Source: Microbacterium foliorum (GTDB lineage Bacteria; Actinomycetota; Actinomycetes; Actinomycetales; Microbacteriaceae). From it: a stretch of DNA of 64,000 nucleotides. Below, piece after piece: positions 25,792 to 34,827 of the stretch (positions are counted from its first letter, which is position 1; each line of letters opens with the position of its first letter). Made by a program: the position numbers and the translations under genes. The notes beneath the pieces are model-generated. The model searched no databases and had not been told where the DNA came from. It saw only the letters and a program-made list of their open reading frames with translations. The stretch is taken from assembly GCF_003367705.1 (NCBI RefSeq), contig NZ_CP031425.1:3504139-3568138 (forward strand). Direction: 5' to 3'.

Positions 25792-26151
25792 TCAGGCCGC
25801 GGCCGGCTCTTCGCAGACGCTGAGCTGGGGCAGGTCGTGCATCTCGTAGTGCTCGACGAGCCGGATGCGGCCGTCGTCGGTGAGTTCGAGTTCGCTCTCG
25901 CCGTTGCCGGTGACGACGGTGCCGTCGGCGGCGAGCACATGCACGAACGAGACCCAGATCGTGTCGCCGGTGCGGGTGCCGACGAAACGGCCGAAGGTCA
26001 CCGTGTCGCCCGAGTAGTCGCCCCAGATCGCCCCGTCCTTCTCGCGGTAGACGAACTCGCTGGGGGCGTCGGCGTCGACGACCGAGGTGGTCGACGAGAC
26101 CATCGTGAAGCGGCGGCCGTCGAGCGAGGGGATGGATGCAGAGGACGTCAT
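25792..26151 (-). CDS. Small lipocalin-like protein of unknown function
   Basis: A 119-residue protein made of regularly alternating strands (RFTMVSSTTSVVD, FVYREKDGAIWGDYSGDTV, VGTRTGDTIWVSFVHVL), suggesting a small beta barrel. Homologues of this type are often labelled N-acetylglutamate synthase, for which I see no acetyltransferase motif. The start ATG 26151 gives the natural N-terminus MTSSASIPSLDGR. No signal peptide is present. It is monocistronic, with no functional hint from neighbours. Confidence 0.7.
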   Translation of the reverse strand: MTSSASIPSLDGRRFTMVSSTTSVVDADAPSEFVYREKDGAIWGDYSGDTVTFGRFVGTRTGDTIWVSFVHVLAADGTVVTGNGESELELTDDGRIRLVEHYEMHDLPQLSVCEEPAAA

Positions 26152-26283
26152 GCTCCGATTATGGAGGGCGTCCCGGCAGCGCTCAGAACCGCCTGTCAAC
26201 CGTCTGGCCCGGCCGGTCGCGCGGTGGAGGTCGTGAGACGAAACGGCGTCGGCGCTCTCGGTGGGCACCGTTTCGTCTGACCC

Positions 26284-27297
26284 TCATTCGAGGTCGAGGC
26301 GAAGCATCTCGGGGTGCTGAGCGGTCTCGGCCCGCAGCGCGAGCAGGAGGGTCGTGTACTCCGGAGTCATCTGCACGCGGGACGACCCCAGCACGTGCAC
26401 GGTCGCTCGGCCCGCCACCCGCTCGAACCGGATGCGTCGCACCGGATACGCCGGCGGCGTCAACCAGATGCGGGTTAGCTGCGAGAACGGCAGATCGACG
26501 TCGTCGAGACGGAGGCCGTGGTGACTCACCGTGATGTGCGCAGGGATCGCCTTCAGCACGCGCCGTCGCTGGAACGCCACGATCGCGAGCACGATGCCGG
26601 CGAGCCCTGCGAACGGCACCAGCAGCACCAGCGCCGAGAGCTCTCCGTCGAGGAAGCCGGGCTGCAGGGCGAGCACGACGACGGCCGCGGCGACGACGAG
26701 CAACATCACGGCCCCGATCGTCAGCCCGTTCGCGAGCCGACGTTCCCCTGTCGAATCGACCGTGAACGACGAGGGCAGCTGGGCTCTCTCCCTGGCCGCG
26801 GCGACGGGGTCAGCCGCGGCCGGTGGCGCGATCGGGTTGAGCGTCGCCATCAGGTCGTTGAACGTCGCGCGTGTGAATCCGGGGAGCTCCACCGTGATCT
26901 CCCGGCCGGCGTTCTCGATGATGAGTGCACGGGTGATGCCGCTGCGGAGGCCGTTGGTGCGATGCTCGGTGATCTTCGAGCGGAAGGCGGTGGTGGCGCG
27001 GTCGTACACCTCGCGGTTCCCGGCACGGCCGATCTCGACCCGGTCTGGGCGCACGACGATGCGGGTGTTGCGCAGCCAGAGGATCGACACGAAGACCACG
27101 AGGGTCAGGGCGATCGCCACCGCCAGCACGATGATCCCCCGCGTCGAGAGGTCCATCCGACGCGGCAGGAACTGCGGGAGGATGAACAGCGTCGCCGCCG
27201 ACAGCGCCGCCGAGATCAGGATCGCGCTCACCACCGCCCGAGCCGGATGCCGACGGAAGACCCGTTCGCCCGACACCACTGAGACTCCATCGATCAT
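26284..27297 (-). CDS. Membrane protein of unknown function
   Basis: A 337-residue protein with two pairs of membrane segments: about residues 20-40 and 53-75, then 203-225 and 235-258. Each pair is followed by a soluble strand-rich segment (TRIVVRPDRVEIG; HITVSHHGLRLDDVDLPFSQL), hinting at two PH-like domains in an internally duplicated layout. GGGAGGG lies 6 nt upstream of ATG 27297. It is divergent from the gene at 27424. No function can be assigned. Confidence 0.72.
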   Translation of the reverse strand: MIDGVSVVSGERVFRRHPARAVVSAILISAALSAATLFILPQFLPRRMDLSTRGIIVLAVAIALTLVVFVSILWLRNTRIVVRPDRVEIGRAGNREVYDRATTAFRSKITEHRTNGLRSGITRALIIENAGREITVELPGFTRATFNDLMATLNPIAPPAAADPVAAARERAQLPSSFTVDSTGERRLANGLTIGAVMLLVVAAAVVVLALQPGFLDGELSALVLLVPFAGLAGIVLAIVAFQRRRVLKAIPAHITVSHHGLRLDDVDLPFSQLTRIWLTPPAYPVRRIRFERVAGRATVHVLGSSRVQMTPEYTTLLLALRAETAQHPEMLRLDLE

Positions 27298-27423
27298 CGG
27301 ACGCCCTCCCGAACCGTCTCGTTCCCCGCGTCCGTCTGCGACGGACCGCGCACTTCTCCGCATATTCTGGCCCCTCCGCCGCGCCCTCGGGTGAAGAATG
27401 TGCTCGCCGGTACCGTAGGTCGC

Positions 27424-28395
27424 ATGCAGTGGATGTCTGACACCTCGGCCGGGGACTGGGTGCGGGAGCGCCTCGACGATCCGTGGAATGCGACGATGCA
27501 CGCCGTCGTCCCGCACGGATTCGCGTCGTACGCCCGCATCCTGCATCCGGCAACCGTGCGCTCCCTCCCCGACCGTGCTGTGCCCTCGCAGGAGGAGTAC
27601 GAGCGGATGCCGGACGAGGAGCGTCTGAGCCTGCTCGACCAGTACATCGATGAGCCGGCGACGTGGGCCGAGACGGCATCCGCGTTCGGCACGATCCTGC
27701 ATCCGCTCGCCCAGTGGCAGCGCATCGTGCGCACGCCGACCGACGGCGACTGGAATCTGCGGCTCTCGCCCGACGGGCGCGAGTTCACGGGGCCGATGGA
27801 GGGCGAGATCGCCCCGGAGACCCTGTCGATCATCGCCTCGCACCTCGTCTCCCACACCACGACCCCGGATGCCGGCTTCGCGGCGCTCTGGGAGGGTCGG
27901 GGTGATCTGCTCGGATTCCTCGGCCACTCGCCCTCCCGGGTGTTCTTCACGTTCACCGACGACCCGAATCACCAGGCGATGCTCGATCGCAGCATCCACG
28001 ACCCGCTGAACAACTCGTTCCGCACGCCGACCTGGCAGGAGGGCATCCTGTCACGCGAGATCTCGGAGGGGCCGCGGTTCCACCTCCCCGGGCGCGATCA
28101 CGTGCTGTTCCGCGGGGCGATCAGCGACTTCACCCGCCCGGACTGGGTGCTGGACGTGCCGTGGCGCGACCTGCCGGGCGAGGCGCACGGCTTCGTCCCC
28201 CGGGCGCAGACCCCCTCGATCCTCTGGCCCGACGACCGGGCCTGGGTTCTCGTGTGCGAGATCGACTACGACTCGACGATCGTCGCGGGATCCGGCGCCC
28301 TCATCGCCGCGATTTGCGCCGATGAGCGCCTCGAGGCCTTCCCGATCCCCGAGAACGCCGACCTGACCTGGGATGCCGACGAGGTGAACCGATGA
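27424..28395 (+). CDS. Protein of unknown function
   Basis: A 323-residue soluble, acidic protein rich in tryptophan and proline (MQWMSDTSAGDWVRERLDD at the start). I recognise no catalytic motif. No signal peptide or membrane segment is seen. The chosen ATG 27424 has only a weak AGGTCG upstream; a GTG at 27391 would add 11 residues. It overlaps the next gene by ATGA, so the two are probably functionally linked. Confidence 0.75.
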   Translation: MQWMSDTSAGDWVRERLDDPWNATMHAVVPHGFASYARILHPATVRSLPDRAVPSQEEYERMPDEERLSLLDQYIDEPATWAETASAFGTILHPLAQWQRIVRTPTDGDWNLRLSPDGREFTGPMEGEIAPETLSIIASHLVSHTTTPDAGFAALWEGRGDLLGFLGHSPSRVFFTFTDDPNHQAMLDRSIHDPLNNSFRTPTWQEGILSREISEGPRFHLPGRDHVLFRGAISDFTRPDWVLDVPWRDLPGEAHGFVPRAQTPSILWPDDRAWVLVCEIDYDSTIVAGSGALIAAICADERLEAFPIPENADLTWDADEVNR

Positions 28396-29513
28396 CGACA
28401 CCGCAGCCGGCTCCGTCGTTCGATGCGCGCCCGCTCACCGATCCCGTGGATGCGCGGGCCGTGAGCGCGTTCACCGCCGAGCTCCGCGCCCGGGGCTCAT
28501 CCGGCTTCTCGGCCTCGTCGGTTCTCGCCGTCGTGATCTTCGGTCTCGTGTTCCTCGTCGCCCTCACGTTCGTCGGCGCGACGATGTTCTCACTGCTCAC
28601 AGGCTCAGGGGGGTCGTCGTCGGTGGCCGGTATCGGCATCCTCGCGGCGGCCGCCGTCGCGATCTCGATCGGGGTCGTGAGCTGGCGCCGCGCCCGGGTA
28701 GCGCGGTATCGCCTCGATGCGTTCGCCCGGGCGAACGGCATGTCGTATGAGGCGCGGGTGTCCGATCCGCGCCTGCCGGGCATGCTGTTCGGCCTCGGGC
28801 GCTCGCGCGAGGCCACGGATCTCGTGCGCGGCACCGTGCCGCGTTTCGTGGAGTTCGCCAACTACCGGTATACGACGGGGTCGGGAAAGAACTCGACCAC
28901 GCACCACTGGGGCTATGTCGCCGTCAAGCTCGACGTGCCGCTGCCGAACATCGTGCTCGACGCGAAGGGCAACAACGGCTTCGGGTCGAATCTGCCCGCG
29001 TCGTTCCAGCGCGAGCAGATTCTCTCGCTCGAGGGCGACTTCGATCGGTACTTCACGCTGTACTGCCCGGAGGGCTACGAGCGGGACGCGCTCTACCTCT
29101 TCACGCCCGACATCATGGCCCGGTTCATCGACAATGCCGCGGAGCTCGATGTCGAGATCGTCGACGACTGGCTGTTCCTCTACACGCAGCGCAAGGCGTC
29201 GACGCTGGATCCGGCCACCTGGGGCTGGCTGTTCGGTGCAGTGGGCGCCGTGATCACGAAGCTCGACCAGTGGGAGCGCTGGCGAGACGAGCGTCTGCTG
29301 CAGGAGAATCCGACGACCGCCGCATCGGCCCGCGGTGATGCGCCCTCGTCGTCCGCGGACCCGCGACTGCCGTTCGCACCGCCGGCCGGCATGCTCTCGC
29401 CGCCGCCGGGGGTGGCACACGAGGGACGCAGGCTCAAACGGAGCTTCAGCTGGCTGCCGATCGTGTTCGTGATCGGGTTCGTCGTGTTCTGGATCTGGTC
29501 CAGATCCTTCTGA
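28392..29513 (+). CDS. Membrane protein of unknown function
   Basis: A 373-residue protein with two membrane segments at about 42-68 and 77-97, a soluble domain (ARYRLDAFARANGMSYEARV through LEGDFDRYFTLYCPEGYERDALYLFTPDIM), a Pro/Ser-rich stretch, and a C-terminal membrane helix (IVFVIGFVVFWIW). The layout resembles actinobacterial membrane proteins of unknown role. The start overlaps the previous stop (ATGA). A hairpin follows its stop. Confidence 0.75.
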   Translation: MTTPQPAPSFDARPLTDPVDARAVSAFTAELRARGSSGFSASSVLAVVIFGLVFLVALTFVGATMFSLLTGSGGSSSVAGIGILAAAAVAISIGVVSWRRARVARYRLDAFARANGMSYEARVSDPRLPGMLFGLGRSREATDLVRGTVPRFVEFANYRYTTGSGKNSTTHHWGYVAVKLDVPLPNIVLDAKGNNGFGSNLPASFQREQILSLEGDFDRYFTLYCPEGYERDALYLFTPDIMARFIDNAAELDVEIVDDWLFLYTQRKASTLDPATWGWLFGAVGAVITKLDQWERWRDERLLQENPTTAASARGDAPSSSADPRLPFAPPAGMLSPPPGVAHEGRRLKRSFSWLPIVFVIGFVVFWIWSRSF

Positions 29514-29521
29514 GAAGGGAG

Positions 29522-29586
29522 CCCGAGGCGGGGTTGTGGGGGTGGGGCTGTCTGGGGAACAGCGGCCCACCCCATCCCCCCTCGGG
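29522..29586 (+). terminator. Imperfect hairpin after the unknown gene pair
   Basis: CCCGAGG (29522-29528) pairs with CCTCGGG (29580-29586), and G-rich and C-rich tracts inside can extend the stem imperfectly. It begins 9 nt after the stop. Confidence 0.5.
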
Positions 29587-29915
29587 ATCAGAAGAAGATC
29601 TGACTCTCCCTCCGCAGGACGGTCGAACCGTCCACGCGCGGGTCAGCTGGGGACTGACGACTCTGCGCGTATACGAGTAATGGTATACCGGTGTACGTTG
29701 CATTCCATTGCGTGGGGAATAGTCAACCGAACACGTCGAATCCGGTGCGGCGACGCACGAAATGCTCCCTTAATCGTCATTCTCAAGGCCGCATTCGTGC
29801 ATGCGGGGAAGTGCTCTCGCACCGCGCCGCGTCGCGTCGACACGCTGAACGCTGTCATTACCCCGGGTGACGGCCGCGGCCCTGGGTCCTTCTGCATGCA
29901 AGAGAATGGAAGGTG
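29587..29915. other. Gene-free upstream region of the DUF1684/peptide-ABC operon
   Basis: About 330 bases with no supported gene and visibly lower GC than the surroundings. It contains GTATAC at two places (about 29670 and 29684) and TGCATGC near 29894. It must hold the promoter of the downstream operon. I looked for tRNA and riboswitch folds and recognised none. Confidence 0.6.
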
Positions 29916-30611
29916 ATGTCCGAACTCGAAGAACACACCCAGTGGCAGGCCGACCGCCGTGCCTCCGTCACCTCGGCGACCGGCAACCTCGCTCTGATCG
30001 AGACCCGGTGGACCGGCGAGCTGCCCGACCTCGAGGCCGAGCGCCGGTCGGTGCGCGAGACCGTCACCGTGACCCCGATCGAGCGCACCAACATCGAGAC
30101 CGGTGCCGCCGAGCACGGGTTGCGCCTCTGGGATGCCGACGCACCCGCGATCCGCGCCTTCGACCGCATCGACACCTACGAGTACGACCCCGCCTGGGTG
30201 CTCGAGGGCCATTTCACGCCCGTCTCGGGTGAGCGTCGGGTGTCATTCGAGCACATCCGCGACAACGGAGGCACCCGCGATCTCGTCGTGCCGGGCGACA
30301 TCCGCGTCGAGCTCGACGGTCACCGTTACGACCTCGCCGCCTTCGACGACGGCGGCACGCTGCTGCTGGTCTTCGGCGACGAGACCAACGGATCCGAGAC
30401 ATACGGCTCCGGGCGCTTCCTGTTCGTGCAGCTGCGCGACGACGAGGGCACCGTCGTACTCGACTTCAACCGGGCCTTCGTGCCTCCGTGCGGATTCAGC
30501 GCCCAGTACAACTGCCCGCTGCCGCCGGCATCCAACCGCTTCCCCCTGCCGATCCGCGCAGGAGAGAAGAACGTCGTCTTCCGCGACGGCTTCGACATCT
30601 ACACGGCGTGA
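29916..30611 (+). CDS. DUF1684 family protein
   Basis: A 231-residue protein with the C-terminal hallmark of DUF1684: SGRFLFVQLRDDEG, then LDFNRAFVPPCGFSAQYNCP with its two cysteines, and PIRAGEK near the end. The biochemical role of the family is not known to me. ATG 29916 is preceded by GGAAGG. It leads a peptide-type ABC operon (28 nt before the binding-protein gene), so a role in handling the imported ligand is plausible but inferred. Confidence 0.85.
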   Translation: MSELEEHTQWQADRRASVTSATGNLALIETRWTGELPDLEAERRSVRETVTVTPIERTNIETGAAEHGLRLWDADAPAIRAFDRIDTYEYDPAWVLEGHFTPVSGERRVSFEHIRDNGGTRDLVVPGDIRVELDGHRYDLAAFDDGGTLLLVFGDETNGSETYGSGRFLFVQLRDDEGTVVLDFNRAFVPPCGFSAQYNCPLPPASNRFPLPIRAGEKNVVFRDGFDIYTA

Positions 30612-30639
30612 CGCCGCACACTCTCACCCTGGAGCACCC

Positions 30640-32133
30640 ATGAGAAGAACCCGCATCCTCGGCGCGCTCGGCGCCGTCGCCACGCTCGCCCTCGTGGCCG
30701 GCTGCGCGTCGGGGGCCGCCGACGATACCGCGAGCGAAGACGCCTCCATCTTCATCGGGTCGCTGTACGAGCCCACCAACCTCAGCAACACCCAGGGCGG
30801 CGGCCAGGGTGTGACCGAGGCGCTGACCGGCAACGTCTACGAGGGCCTCTACCGTCTGACCGACGACGGCGAAGTCGAGCCTCTGCTCGCCGAAGACGCC
30901 CAGGTGTCCGACGACGGCCTCACCTACACGATCACGCTGCGTGACGACGTGAGCTTCCACTCCGGTGATCCGCTGACCTCCGCCGACGTGAAGTCGAGCA
31001 TCGAGGCGGTCACCGCCGAGGACTCGGTCTCGGCCCGCAAGTCGAGCTTCACGACCATCGCCGACATCGCGACGCCCGACGACCGGACGGTCGTCGTCAC
31101 GCTGTCGCAGCGGTCGATCTCGTTCCTCTACAACCTCAGCTACGTCTGGATCGTCAACGACGAGGCCGGCGACATCACCGGCACGGAGGACGGCACGGGT
31201 CCCTACACGCTCGACGAGTGGAAGAAGGGTTCGACCCTCACGCTCGCGCGCTGGGACGACTACTGGGGCGAGCCGGCCACGAACGGAGAGGTGGTCTACA
31301 CCTACTTCACCGACGCCACCGCCGAGAACAACGCCCTGCTCACCGGCGAGATCGACGTGATCACGAGCGTGCAGAGCCCCGACTCGCTCGCCCAGTTCGA
31401 CAATGACGACTACGTGATCAGCGAGGGCACGTCGACCACGAAGGAGCTGCTCGCGTTCAACGACCGCGTCGCCCCCTTCGACAACGCCCTCGTGCGCAAG
31501 GCGATCTACTCCGCCATCGACACGAAGAAGCTCCTCGGGTCGATCTGGGGCGACTACGGCACGCTGATCGGATCGATGGTCCCGCCGACCGACCCCTGGT
31601 ACGAGGACCTCACGGCGGTGAACCCGTACGACGTCGACCTCTCGAAGGATCTGCTCGCACAGGCCGGCTACGCCGACGGCTTCACGTTCACGCTCGACAC
31701 CCCGAGCTACGACCCGCACCCCGCCGTCGCGGAGTTCCTGCAGTCGCAGCTCGCCGAGGTCGGCATCACGGTCGAGATCAACACGATCAGCGCCGACGAG
31801 TGGTACACCAAGGTGTTCAAAGAGCAGGACTTCGAGGCCACTCTGCAGGAGCACGTGAACGACCGCGATGTGGTCTGGTACGGCAACCCCGACTTCTACT
31901 GGGGCTACGACGACGCCGAGGTGCAGCAGTGGGTCTCGGCGGCCGAGCAGGCCGCCACGACCGACGAGCAGACGGCGCTGCTGAAGCAGGTCAACGAGAA
32001 GATCGCCGAGGATGCGGCGAGCGTATGGTTGTACCTCTACCCGCAGATCGTGGTCGCCTCGAGCGACCTCAGCGGATACCCGGTCAACGGCCTGAACTCG
32101 CAGTTCTTCGCCTACGACATCGTCAAGTCCTGA
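30640..32133 (+). CDS. Peptide-type ABC substrate-binding lipoprotein
   Basis: A 497-residue family 5 solute-binding protein. The signal peptide ends LVAGC (Cys22). Family features include YEGLYRLTDDGEVEPLLAE, YTITLRDDVSFHSGDPLTSADV and the FNDRVAPFDNALVRKAI segment. GGAG lies about 6 nt upstream of ATG 30640. It belongs to the operon 29916-35579. A strong hairpin follows directly, perhaps to raise its mRNA level over that of the permeases. Confidence 0.94.
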   Translation: MRRTRILGALGAVATLALVAGCASGAADDTASEDASIFIGSLYEPTNLSNTQGGGQGVTEALTGNVYEGLYRLTDDGEVEPLLAEDAQVSDDGLTYTITLRDDVSFHSGDPLTSADVKSSIEAVTAEDSVSARKSSFTTIADIATPDDRTVVVTLSQRSISFLYNLSYVWIVNDEAGDITGTEDGTGPYTLDEWKKGSTLTLARWDDYWGEPATNGEVVYTYFTDATAENNALLTGEIDVITSVQSPDSLAQFDNDDYVISEGTSTTKELLAFNDRVAPFDNALVRKAIYSAIDTKKLLGSIWGDYGTLIGSMVPPTDPWYEDLTAVNPYDVDLSKDLLAQAGYADGFTFTLDTPSYDPHPAVAEFLQSQLAEVGITVEINTISADEWYTKVFKEQDFEATLQEHVNDRDVVWYGNPDFYWGYDDAEVQQWVSAAEQAATTDEQTALLKQVNEKIAEDAASVWLYLYPQIVVASSDLSGYPVNGLNSQFFAYDIVKS

Positions 32134-32137
32134 TGTC

Positions 32138-32168
32138 GGAGGGGATGCCGCGGGTCGGCATCCCCTCC
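32138..32168 (+). terminator. Intra-operon hairpin after the binding-protein gene
   Basis: GGAGGGGATGCC (32138-32149) and its perfect complement (32157-32168) form a 12-bp stem with a 7-nt loop, 4 nt after the stop codon and 22 nt before the permease start. It may be an attenuator or 3'-end stabiliser favouring the binding protein. Confidence 0.75.
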
Positions 32169-32189
32169 CCACCGTCGTCCTGAGAAGCC

Positions 32190-33152
32190 ATGCTCACCTA
32201 CCTGCTCCGTCGCCTCGCCTTCCTGGTGGTGTCGCTGATCGTCGCGATGATCGCCATCTTCGTGCTGCTGCGGCTGCTGCCCGGCGATCCGGCGAACGCC
32301 CTGCTCTCCGTCGATGCGACCCCCGAGCAGATCGCCGCCGCACGGGCGCAGGTCGGCTCGGATCAGCCCCTGCTGCAGCAGTTCGCGACCTGGGCGGGCC
32401 AGCTGCTGCGTTTCGACCTCGGTGAGTCCTTCCTCAGCTCTCGGCCCGTCGGGCCCGACATCGCGGCACGTCTCGCCGTGACCGTCCCGCTGACGCTCAT
32501 CGCGTTCGGCCTCGCCCTGCTCGTGTCGCTGGTGATCGGCATCGTCGCGGCTGTGAAGTCGGACCGCTGGTACGGCGTGGCGCTCTCGGGGTTCGCGCAG
32601 CTGGGAGTCGCCGTGCCCGTGTTCTGGGTCGGCGTCGTCCTGGTCTGGGTCTTCGCACTCGGTCTCGGGGTGCTGCCCTCGGGAGGGTTCCCCCGCGACG
32701 ACTGGGAGGATCCCGCCGACGCGCTGCGGTCGCTCGCCCTTCCCGTGATCACCATCGTGATCGTGATGAGCGCGTCGCTCAGCCGCTACGTCCGCTCGGC
32801 GACGCTCGACGTGCTCGGCAGCGACTACCTCCGCACCGCCCGCGCCGGCGGGTCGGCCATGTCCGAGGCGCTGCTGCGTCACGGCGTGCGCAACGGCGCG
32901 GTGCCCGTCGTCGCGATCCTCGGCATCGAGCTGTCGACGACACTGCTCGGAGCGGTGGTCGTCGAGAGCGTGTTCACCCTTCCCGGTCTGGGGAGTCTGC
33001 TGCTGTCGGCCATCCAGCAGCACGACTTCCAGGTCATCCAGGGCGTGCTCGTCGTGAGCACCCTGTTCGTGCTGCTGGTCGGCTTCGCGGCCGACATCGT
33101 GCAGCGCCTCATCGATCCGCGTCTGCGCACGAGCGTCTCGGGCAACCGATGA
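32190..33152 (+). CDS. Peptide-type ABC permease (OppB/DppB type)
   Basis: A 320-residue permease starting MLTYLLRRLAFLVVSLIVAM with the LRLLPGDPANALL motif of the family. The docking loop LRTARAGGSAMSEALLRHGVR is present, and about six membrane segments are visible. Its stop overlaps the next start by ATGA. Confidence 0.95.
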   Translation: MLTYLLRRLAFLVVSLIVAMIAIFVLLRLLPGDPANALLSVDATPEQIAAARAQVGSDQPLLQQFATWAGQLLRFDLGESFLSSRPVGPDIAARLAVTVPLTLIAFGLALLVSLVIGIVAAVKSDRWYGVALSGFAQLGVAVPVFWVGVVLVWVFALGLGVLPSGGFPRDDWEDPADALRSLALPVITIVIVMSASLSRYVRSATLDVLGSDYLRTARAGGSAMSEALLRHGVRNGAVPVVAILGIELSTTLLGAVVVESVFTLPGLGSLLLSAIQQHDFQVIQGVLVVSTLFVLLVGFAADIVQRLIDPRLRTSVSGNR

Positions 33153-34009
33153 GCGGCGTCGTCGACCAGCTCGTCACCGACTCCGTCGCCGTGCGGAGGC
33201 GACCGAAGGCGACTCTGATCCTGGGCCTCGTGCTCACCGGTGCGATCGTGCTCGTCGCCCTGGTGTCGCTGTTCTGGTTGCCCTACCCTCTCGCCGACAC
33301 CAGCGGCGGCCGCCTCGAGGGGCCCAGCGGTCTGCACCTGCTCGGCACCGACCGGCTGGGTCGCGACCTGCTGTCGCAGCTCATGTGGGGCGCCCGGATC
33401 GCGCTCATCGTCGGCACGTGTGCGGTCGCGATCGCCGCCGTGCTCGGCACGATCATCGGTCTTCTCGCCGCGTTCTCCCGCCCGTGGGTCGATGACACCC
33501 TCTCGGCCGGGCTCGATGTGGTGATCGCGTTCCCCGTGCTGCTGCTGGCGATGCTGGTCGTCGCGATCCAGGGCGCCTCGCTGTGGTCGGCGGTGCTGGC
33601 GATCGGCCTGGCGATGTCCGCCGTGGTGGCGCGCCTCACCCGCATCCTCGCTCGGCGGGTGCTGCAGGAGCAGTACGTCACCGCCGCTCGCACCAGTGGC
33701 ACCGGCGTGCTCGGGGTCGTGTTTCAGCACGTCCTCCCCAACATCGCCCCGACCCTCGCGGTCAGCCTCGCCCTGCAGTTCGGCGCGGCTGTGCTCGCGG
33801 AGGCGAGTTTGTCGTACCTCGGGCTCGGCGCCCCTCCCCCCAACGCCTCGTGGGGGCGGATGCTGCAGGAGGCCCAGGGCACCGTCCTCACCGCGCCGGT
33901 CGGAGCCATCGCCCCCGGCATCGCGATCATCGCGCTCGTGCTCGGCGTGAACTTCCTCGCCGACGGTCTGCGCGACCTCGCCGATCCGACCCGCCGGAGG
34001 AGCCGATGA
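33149..34009 (+). CDS. Peptide-type ABC permease (OppC/DppC type)
   Basis: A 286-residue permease with an N-terminal membrane helix, LLGTDRLGRDLLSQLMWGAR (the family hallmark), and SYLGLGAPPPNASWGRML. The docking loop is around VTAARTSGTGVLGVVFQHV. Both ends overlap the neighbours by ATGA. Confidence 0.95.
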   Translation: MSGVVDQLVTDSVAVRRRPKATLILGLVLTGAIVLVALVSLFWLPYPLADTSGGRLEGPSGLHLLGTDRLGRDLLSQLMWGARIALIVGTCAVAIAAVLGTIIGLLAAFSRPWVDDTLSAGLDVVIAFPVLLLAMLVVAIQGASLWSAVLAIGLAMSAVVARLTRILARRVLQEQYVTAARTSGTGVLGVVFQHVLPNIAPTLAVSLALQFGAAVLAEASLSYLGLGAPPPNASWGRMLQEAQGTVLTAPVGAIAPGIAIIALVLGVNFLADGLRDLADPTRRRSR

Positions 34010-34827
34010 GCATTCTCGACGTCTCCTCCCTCACTGTGAGGTCGGGCTCGGCCGCCCCGGTGCGCGATGTCTCGTTCTCGCTCGCACCGGGCGAGAGGCT
34101 GGGGCTGATCGGGGAGTCCGGATCGGGCAAGTCGCTCACCTCGCTCGCCGTCACCGGTCTGCTGCCCGATGCGCTGAGGTCGTCGGGGTCGGTCCTGCTC
34201 GACGGGCACCAGGTCGTCGGCGCCGCGGATGCCGAGCTGCGCGGTCTGCGCGGGCCGGTCGTGCAGATCGTGTTCCAGGAGCCGCTCACCGCCCTCGACC
34301 CGCTGATGCGCGTGGAACGGCAGATCGCCGAGCCCCTGCGGCGCCACCTCGGCCTGCGCGGAGCGGAGCTGAAGAGCGCCGTCGCCGCCGCGCTCGACGA
34401 GGTCGCACTGCCCGACCCCCGTATCGCCCGCGCCTACCCGCACGAGCTCTCGGGCGGTCAACGTCAGCGGGTCGCGATCGCGATCGCCCTCGCCGCCCGG
34501 CCTCAGCTGCTCATCGCGGACGAGCCGACCACCGCGCTCGACGTGACGGTGCAGGATGCCGTGCTGGGTCTGCTCGAGCGCCTCGTCGCCGAGCGCGGGA
34601 TGGCACTGCTGTTCATAAGCCATGACCTCGCCGTCGTGTCGCGGATGGTCGACCGCATCGTCGTGCTGCGCGACGGTCTCGTCGTCGAGACGGGCACGGT
34701 CTCGCAGGTGCTGCAGGAGCCGTCCGAGCCGTACACGCGGATGCTGGTCGACAGCGCCCGCGCGCTCGACGCGTTCCTCGACCAGAAGCTCGACCAGAAG
34801 CTCGACGAGAGGGAGGCCGGGGCATGA
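34006..34827 (+). CDS. Peptide-type ABC ATPase (OppD/DppD type)
   Basis: A 273-residue ATPase with Walker A GESGSGKSLTS, Q-loop IVFQEPLTALDP, signature LSGGQRQRVAIAIA, Walker B LLIADEPTTALD and switch ISHDLAVV. The C-terminus contains a short duplicated LDQKLDQKLDE from a repeated 15-nt unit. The start overlaps the permease stop by ATGA. Confidence 0.95.
   Translation: MSILDVSSLTVRSGSAAPVRDVSFSLAPGERLGLIGESGSGKSLTSLAVTGLLPDALRSSGSVLLDGHQVVGAADAELRGLRGPVVQIVFQEPLTALDPLMRVERQIAEPLRRHLGLRGAELKSAVAAALDEVALPDPRIARAYPHELSGGQRQRVAIAIALAARPQLLIADEPTTALDVTVQDAVLGLLERLVAERGMALLFISHDLAVVSRMVDRIVVLRDGLVVETGTVSQVLQEPSEPYTRMLVDSARALDAFLDQKLDQKLDEREAGA

Noticed and set aside
29587..29915. Riboswitch or tRNA in the low-GC gap
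   Set aside because: I could not fold a cloverleaf or recognise any conserved riboswitch core.
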